Assembly: GCA_030490835.1 (NCBI GenBank)
Contig: CM059973.1
Span: 86,883,641 to 86,947,640, forward strand
DNA length: 64,000 bases
Direction: 5' to 3'
Source: Annona cherimola
Lineage: Eukaryota > Streptophyta > Magnoliopsida > Magnoliales > Annonaceae
The position numbers and the translations under genes are program-made. The notes under the pieces are model-generated. The model was not told the DNA's origin. It did no database searches and saw only the letters and a list, made by a program, of their open reading frames with translations. How positions within the stretch are numbered: position 1 is the stretch's first letter; each line of letters starts with the position of its first letter. Below are positions 58,901 to 64,000 of the stretch, one piece after another.

Positions 58901-61900
58901 CAACAACCCTCGTCATTTTATGGGGTGTGTATCACAGATCGAAGAAGCGTTCCGTTCTCCGGTGGCCGTTATACTCACACATTCGAATATCGACATTGGC
59001 GCCTAAAGATATTCAAGTAGGAAATAATTCTGTAAGGTCAAGTTTATTGAGTCATCATACAGTGCACTTAGGTGCACTTAGCTTCGGTGCACCCGGATGT
59101 AAAAACTTATTTTTTATATTTTTTGTTATACAATTGTTAATCTATGCATATTTAACATGTGTACAAATTTTTATCTTTTTGGATACTTTTAGATATTTTT
59201 TTAAAACCATGTACATGAATTATGAAAATGTCAATAATTTTAAAAAATCAAAAACAAATATCTAAAAGTCTCAAGAAATGGTAAAAATTGATACACATAT
59301 TAAATACACATACATTAATAATTGTATAAAAAATTTCAAAAAAATATTAAAAAAGAGTGAAATGCACCCGGGTGCACTGATGCTGCATGCAATCAGCCCT
59401 GAAGTTTATCAGGGCCCAAATTGTAATTTTCATTAATAATTCAGAAATCATTTATTTTTATGTTTTAATGTCGAAAATATCTCAACTAGTGATTTAGATA
59501 GGTTAAAATAAGAAAAATATTTATAAACTATTTTTATTCTTTAACGTTTTTCTTAATCCATTTAACATGGTTTATACATCTAACCATTTATTATATACCT
59601 TTTACTCATATAAAATATTTAACTAGATATAAAAAAATGTAATTATTATTTATTTTTTCGAAGTATGTAACTATTATTTTTAACTAAAATTCATACTCGT
59701 TATTTTATAGATAACTCAAAGCAAATAAAGCTTTTTTAGAAACTGCTTTTGGGTATAAAAAATTGAGCATCATGATTGAAAGGTAGCGAATTAAGAAGAA
59801 ATAATTAAAGATCAAATTAAAGAGAAAAAAGGAGAACAAATTTGGATATCTATGATTTATGTACATACAACCAACTGTAGGCTTGATGCGCTAATGGGAC
59901 ATTGCTGTGTCATTCTAGGATGGTATGACGTGGCTTCTACAATCGACCGATCAGTCACTGGGATTCATCTTGGCGGACACTGGATTTGATGTGTGGATTG
60001 CAAACAGCCGAGGGACGAGATGGAGCAGAAGACATGAATCTCTCGATCCATCTGATCCAGTAATTCCTCTTTTCTCTCAATCTTAATTAATCCAGGCCCT
60101 TCACCCTCAGAAAAAAAAAAAAATCAGGTCCACCATTTTTATGAGTTATACAAGAAAACCCAGTAACTTTTTTTTTGAAAAAAAAAAAAAAAAAACTTTT
60201 GTTGAGTACCATGCATGATTTCTAACACAGAATTTCGATCATTTGAAGCTCCGCAGGCTTTTTGGAATTGGTCGTGGGATGAAATGGCCGAGTTTGATCT
60301 CAGAGCTGTGCTGGATTTCGTATACAGCCAAACGGGCCAGAAGACCGATTACGTGGGCCACTCCATGGTAATTTGAAATTTCCATCCTAGCTACCATGAC
60401 TGGGCAGTGCCTACAACTTGATTTCTAGTTAAATTCATAAATTAGAAATGTAGTATTGTATAATGATATTTAAATAAATAAATAATAAGCTTTATTTATT
60501 ATATATATTAATGCAGGGGACTTTGATTGCACTTGCGGCCTTCTCCCAAGGGGAATTGATGGACAGGATCAAATCAGCAGCACTGCTGTGTCCAGTTGCT
60601 TATTTAAGCCACATGACTACTTCCATTGGCCAGCTTGCAGCTAAAGCATTCGTAGGGGAGGTAAACTTCTAATTCTAAACGCATAAATACGCAAATAAAT
60701 AAAAAATCAGAGCCGTCCATAAATTGAACCCTTCAGAAATGGAGTTCTGTCCTCATCATCTTCGATCACACATCTCCTACCCAACATCTACATTTTGGGG
60801 TGATCTGATCAATGCATGCCGATTAATGTACGTTCGCCCAACAGCTCCTATAAGGTTACTAATGAAATCTTAATTTCACTGTCATCAGATCACCACATGG
60901 TTGGGCATTCCAGAATTCAATCCAAAAGGGTAAGTTCCAAGTACAAATTATGCAATGCATGCAATTTGAGTATTTATGAATTAAACCCTCTATAAATCTG
61001 AAGATATCACAAAATAATTTTTGACATCAATGCTTAGTTACAAGACGGTTTTACCGAGGAAATGGGTATTCAAAATGTAATTTTTTAACATCTTGAAACC
61101 ACACTCAACCTCTTTCATACGTAAAATTGTCTCATAGGTTAGTAAGATAGGATTTATTTCATTTTACAGGTGCGCAAATTAAAACTTTTAATTAGGAAAA
61201 AATTTATAGATTATTTTGCAAAAGCGTGGAATTACTAATTATGTGTAAACAGGAAAGTAGTGGGAGACTTTCTCAAGACTCTTTGTGCGGATCCATCCGT
61301 GGATTGCTACGACCTAATGGCGGCATTCACTGGTATCAATTTGTCAATCCCAAGAGTTGTTTTTTTTTTTTTTTTTTTTTTCCTTTTCTTTTTTAACCTG
61401 CAGGCTGCAGCCTTGTAGAAGTCTGGTTTTAAGAAATTAGTTAAGAGTTCTTAATCACGTGATTAACTAATTAATGCTAGGTAGAAACTGCTGCCTGAAT
61501 GAATCTACGGTCGACCTCTTCCTGAAGTACGAGCCACAATCCACAGCCACAAAGAACATGGTTCATTTGGCTCAGAGTACGTAAAAAATTAAAATCTTCA
61601 TCAATCGATGAATGATGAAGTGATCAAGCCAATTTGGTAATTTTAATTGATAATTAATCTTAATGGCGTGGCATGCAGCTGTTCGAGACGGGGTGGTGAG
61701 GAAATTCGATTACGGGAACGTGATGGCAAACATCATGCAATATGGGGAGAAAAGCCCGCCAATATACGATCTGTCTAGCATCCCCCGTGACCTGCCGCTC
61801 TTTCTCAGCTACGGCGGCCAAGATGCGCTCGCCGACCCCCGGGACGTCGACCTCTTACTGGATGCGCTCAAGCTCCACGACGGAGACAAGCTAACCGTGC

Positions 61901-61998
61901 AGTTCGTCAAGGACTTCGCCCACGCAGATTTTGTGATGGGTGTTTCTGCAAAGAGAATTGTGTATGATGCCTTAATTGCATTTTTGCATCGCCAATGA
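55931..61998 (+). CDS. Triacylglycerol lipase 2-like (LIP2/MPL1 type) alpha/beta hydrolase, tandem copy 2
   Basis: Nine exons: 55931-56149, 56579-56692, 59919-60059, 60257-60367, 60517-60660, 60889-60929, 61253-61332, 61481-61576, 61679-61998; 1,266 nt, 421 residues. Exons 2-9 are 114, 141, 111, 144, 41, 80, 96 and 320 nt, exactly as in copy 1, so the pair arose by tandem duplication. A signal peptide is likely ([20 protein letters not shown]). Motifs: [13 protein letters not shown] oxyanion loop, nucleophile [14 protein letters not shown] acid, DFAHADFV His, NCCLN in exon 8. One oddity is Arg in KTRDRYIL where copy 1 has Gly. Intron 2 has grown to 3,226 bp through foldback elements. Enzymatic class is sure; substrate and physiological role are not. 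Confidence 0.93.
56803..57166. mobile_element. Mutator-like foldback MITE, family A, copy 2, in lipase intron 2
   Basis: 364 bp, GGACGCTGGTTTAATGCACC to GGTGCATTGAACCAGCGTCC, with 9-bp duplication ACTTTTATG/ACTTTCATG (56794-56802 and 57167-57175, one mismatch). The G-to-C change at the sixth base is mirrored in both ends. Confidence 0.9.
57600..57955. repeat. Foldback MITE, family B, diverged, in lipase intron 2
   Basis: GTATTTAGAATAATGTATTC on the left, TTCCGGTGCAGTTGCGCTGC at the right end and a closing TATATATATAT tract. Right-arm pairing is weaker than in 18715-19395. Confidence 0.6.
58225..58710. repeat. Foldback MITE, family D, in lipase intron 2
   Basis: Left arm TTAATTTATTTATTTCATTA with GAGACCAAGTTTAATC; right arm TAAGTGCAATGTATGAAATG with AATCATCAAAAATATAAAAA. 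Confidence 0.55.
59062..59395. repeat. Foldback MITE related to family A, in lipase intron 2
   Basis: GGTGCACCCGGATGTA on the left and GCACCCGGGTGCACTGATGC on the right, with an interior (TTAACATGTGTACAAATTTT, AAAAATTGATACACATATTA) shared with 46379 and 56803. The outermost bases differ from the other copies, and no 9-bp duplication is clear. Confidence 0.65.
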
Positions 61999-62754
61999 AA
62001 GCTATATATATCCAAGCTTGTCTTGGATTTATATATATTAATAATATATAACTTAACTTATCCCTTTAAAAAATAACTCGTAGACATTGGTGTGTTGCAC
62101 ATGCCAGTTCCCGAACAGGATGATGTGAATGTTTGTAGGCTGTCAACGTCCTGTCCCACGATAAGATGGATCGATCCACATCTTGTATATAAAACGCAAC
62201 TTCTAATATGGCTGTTGGTCCGTGTGCAATACAATTACAAGCATCAATGCATCACGAATTCGAATACCTTTCTTTTTCTTTCTCTTTCTTTCTCTTTATT
62301 TATCGTGAGGTATCGATACTCTTGGGGAACTTTGAACGCTTATGACTAGCTCTCGAACATGGGCTTATTCGACGAGATGGAAACTTTTAAAATATTGGTA
62401 GAGATTAGAGAATCAAATCCATGAAAAGGTTAAGATTTTAAGAGATGGGCTCTGTTGCAATTTAGCATTGTTTTATTTGAATTTAGGGACTGTATTTGGT
62501 ATTAAGTACAAAAAAATCTCACTCATTCTTATATACATTTTTATATAATTTACATTTTCACTAACTAACTAACTAACTATCCATAATTTATTGTACTTCT
62601 ACATTCTAATTATTTTTTATTTTTATCGTTATTTTTATATTCTAATAAGTTTTTTCATCTATTTCCATATAATTACTTTATCTATTTTTTTCTTACCAAG
62701 TTCAGCTTCTGTGAATACTTTTATATAATCTTTTTTATTTTTTCTTTGCTTGAT
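61999..62754. other. 3' flank of the second lipase gene
   Basis: Probable 3' UTR in the first 100-300 bp, then AT-rich DNA with a decayed MITE-like stretch near 62490. A CTTTCT microsatellite lies near 62270-62298. No gene. Confidence 0.5.
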
Positions 62755-63500
62755 GATTGATAAAAAATTTATTTCATTCATTGTATTTAATATTGTTTAT
62801 ATTATTATGAAAACTCCATCGTATGTATTTTATCATTATACATAAATTCATCTAAAAATGCGCAAGTTAATATAATAAAATGATTTAATATTAAATCTTA
62901 ATTTTAAAGTTATATTTTTAATATTTAAATTATTTTAAAATATAATTATTGTATGTCTATAAAGATTATTATATTTTTACGATATGTGAATGAATTAAAG
63001 TAATTGTCATAATTTACCCATGAATATATACTTTTTGGGTGATTTGCATATATACTTGTATAATTTAACCATAATTGTAATATACTCACATTGTCATGGC
63101 CTCATTAATGCACCATCATGGTGTGAGCATACTAACAAATATATGCAAACTGTGTAGGTATATTTAAAAATTAAATGAGTATATTTAATTTTTACAAATA
63201 TATTTACATTATTTGCATTTCTTTGTGAATAAACTCACACCGTAATAGTACAATGATGACTTCATAATGATGTGAGTATATTTATAATTATGGCCAAATA
63301 ATATAAGGGTCATGTGCAATTATGATCAAACTATGTAAAAGTATTTACAAATTATCCATATTTTTAATAAAACACAAATATATTTTTTAAGCAAATATTG
63401 TACATGCACATATTGATTAAATAAAACTTCATATATAGTTTAAAAAATGACACTAAACATAATTAATAGAGTAAATTTCTCATCAATAATTAAGACTAAA
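62755..63500. repeat. Foldback MITE, family D, with a second foldback nested in it
   Basis: Family D arms at 62755-62900 and 63390-63500. The middle (about 63040-63360) is another inverted repeat: ACCATAATTGTAATATACTC on the left and GAGTATATTTATAATTATGG on the right. Confidence 0.55.
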
Positions 63501-64000
63501 CCTAAATGACGTTACTTTTATGTAAAGATAAAATAAAAGTAGAATTCTCAATCTTTATTCTTAATTACTATTCTTATCATGTCATATCACTTTCTTATTT
63601 TAGAAAAGTTTTTCCATCAAAATTTCTTCAATTTTTTACTTCAAACTGTAAACATGTTCATAGCTAGGATGAGATAGGATGAGATAGGATGAGATGATCA
63701 TGCAATAAGAATTTTTCATTTTTCAATACACATTTACCTAATTTCAATATACCTTTACTCATTCCTAATATACTTTCATGCCAAATTTTTATTTCATTCT
63801 CATATCATCCGCTTTTCATCCAAGTTTTGAATAGCCCCATTAAAATTAATATTGAATCTATCAATGGATAGTTTGGTATTAAATGTAAGTTGGGTTATTC
63901 TCAGCACAACCCATTGAAAACACATGCTAACTTTCGCACTAGCCACCCAAGGTTGAATCTCTACTTTGAGCGGGTCTTACCTTTTCTTTCCCTATGTGTA
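63501..64000. other. AT-rich intergenic DNA at window end
   Basis: Holds three tandem copies of GGATGAGATA near 63667-63696. Nothing else recognised. Confidence 0.5.

Noticed and set aside
1..64000. Bacterial-style systems (CRISPR arrays, operons, phage or toxin modules)
   Set aside because: Intron-containing genes, plant protein families and plant transposons show this is nuclear plant DNA. No spacer-repeat array or co-directional compact gene cluster was seen.

Overview
This is nuclear DNA of a flowering plant. Three intact multi-exon genes with GT-AG introns match plant families, and the rest is AT-rich intergenic sequence packed with LTR, hAT, Mutator-like, Tourist-like, SINE and foldback elements. 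There are no bacterial operons, CRISPR arrays or complete tRNA/rRNA genes. The sequence alone does not fix the species.

Layout. (1) 1-6955: two diverged copies of one AT-rich segment (1-2650, cut by the window edge, and 3660-6955). The second copy carries two extra MITEs whose empty sites survive in the first. (2) 7653-12965: a complete but dead Ty1/copia element with 537-bp LTRs and a perfect 5-bp target duplication. Its LTRs begin with TA instead of TG and carry heat-shock-element-like motifs upstream of a TATA box. (3) 12971-37500: no recognisable gene. It holds a 1.6-kb hAT element with a plastid trnQ-UUG-like fragment, foldback MITEs, a 524-bp hAT nested in an older MITE, a SINE, very AT-rich low-complexity DNA and several MITE remnants. 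(4) 37620-42747: a three-exon gene for a predicted N-myristoylated 251-residue protein of the At3g27210-like family; its second intron has an unusual interleaved inverted repeat. (5) 42748-51900: intergenic, with a second 1.6-kb hAT carrying a GC-rich insert, a Mutator-like foldback element with a 9-bp target duplication, a possible LTR remnant and three tiny poly(T) insertions flanked by direct repeats. (6) 51908-61998: two head-to-tail paralogous nine-exon lipase genes (433 and 421 residues). Exons 2 to 9 have identical lengths in the two genes, and intron 2 is 92 bp in one and 3,226 bp in the other because of foldback elements. (7) 61999-64000: AT-rich sequence with a foldback element nested in another.

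How the parts relate. The lipase pair is a recent local duplication of an alpha/beta-hydrolase lipase of the LIP2/MPL1 type, probably secreted or lumenal, with nucleophile, acid and histidine motifs intact in both copies. The At3g27210-like protein is probably membrane-attached through its N terminus; its biochemical role is unknown. The mobile elements supply most of the structural novelty. I found no convincing new multi-gene system. The strongest leads are the HSE-bearing TA...CA copia element, the interleaved inverted repeat at 41969-42143, the tRNA-bearing hAT, and the runs of micro-insertions.
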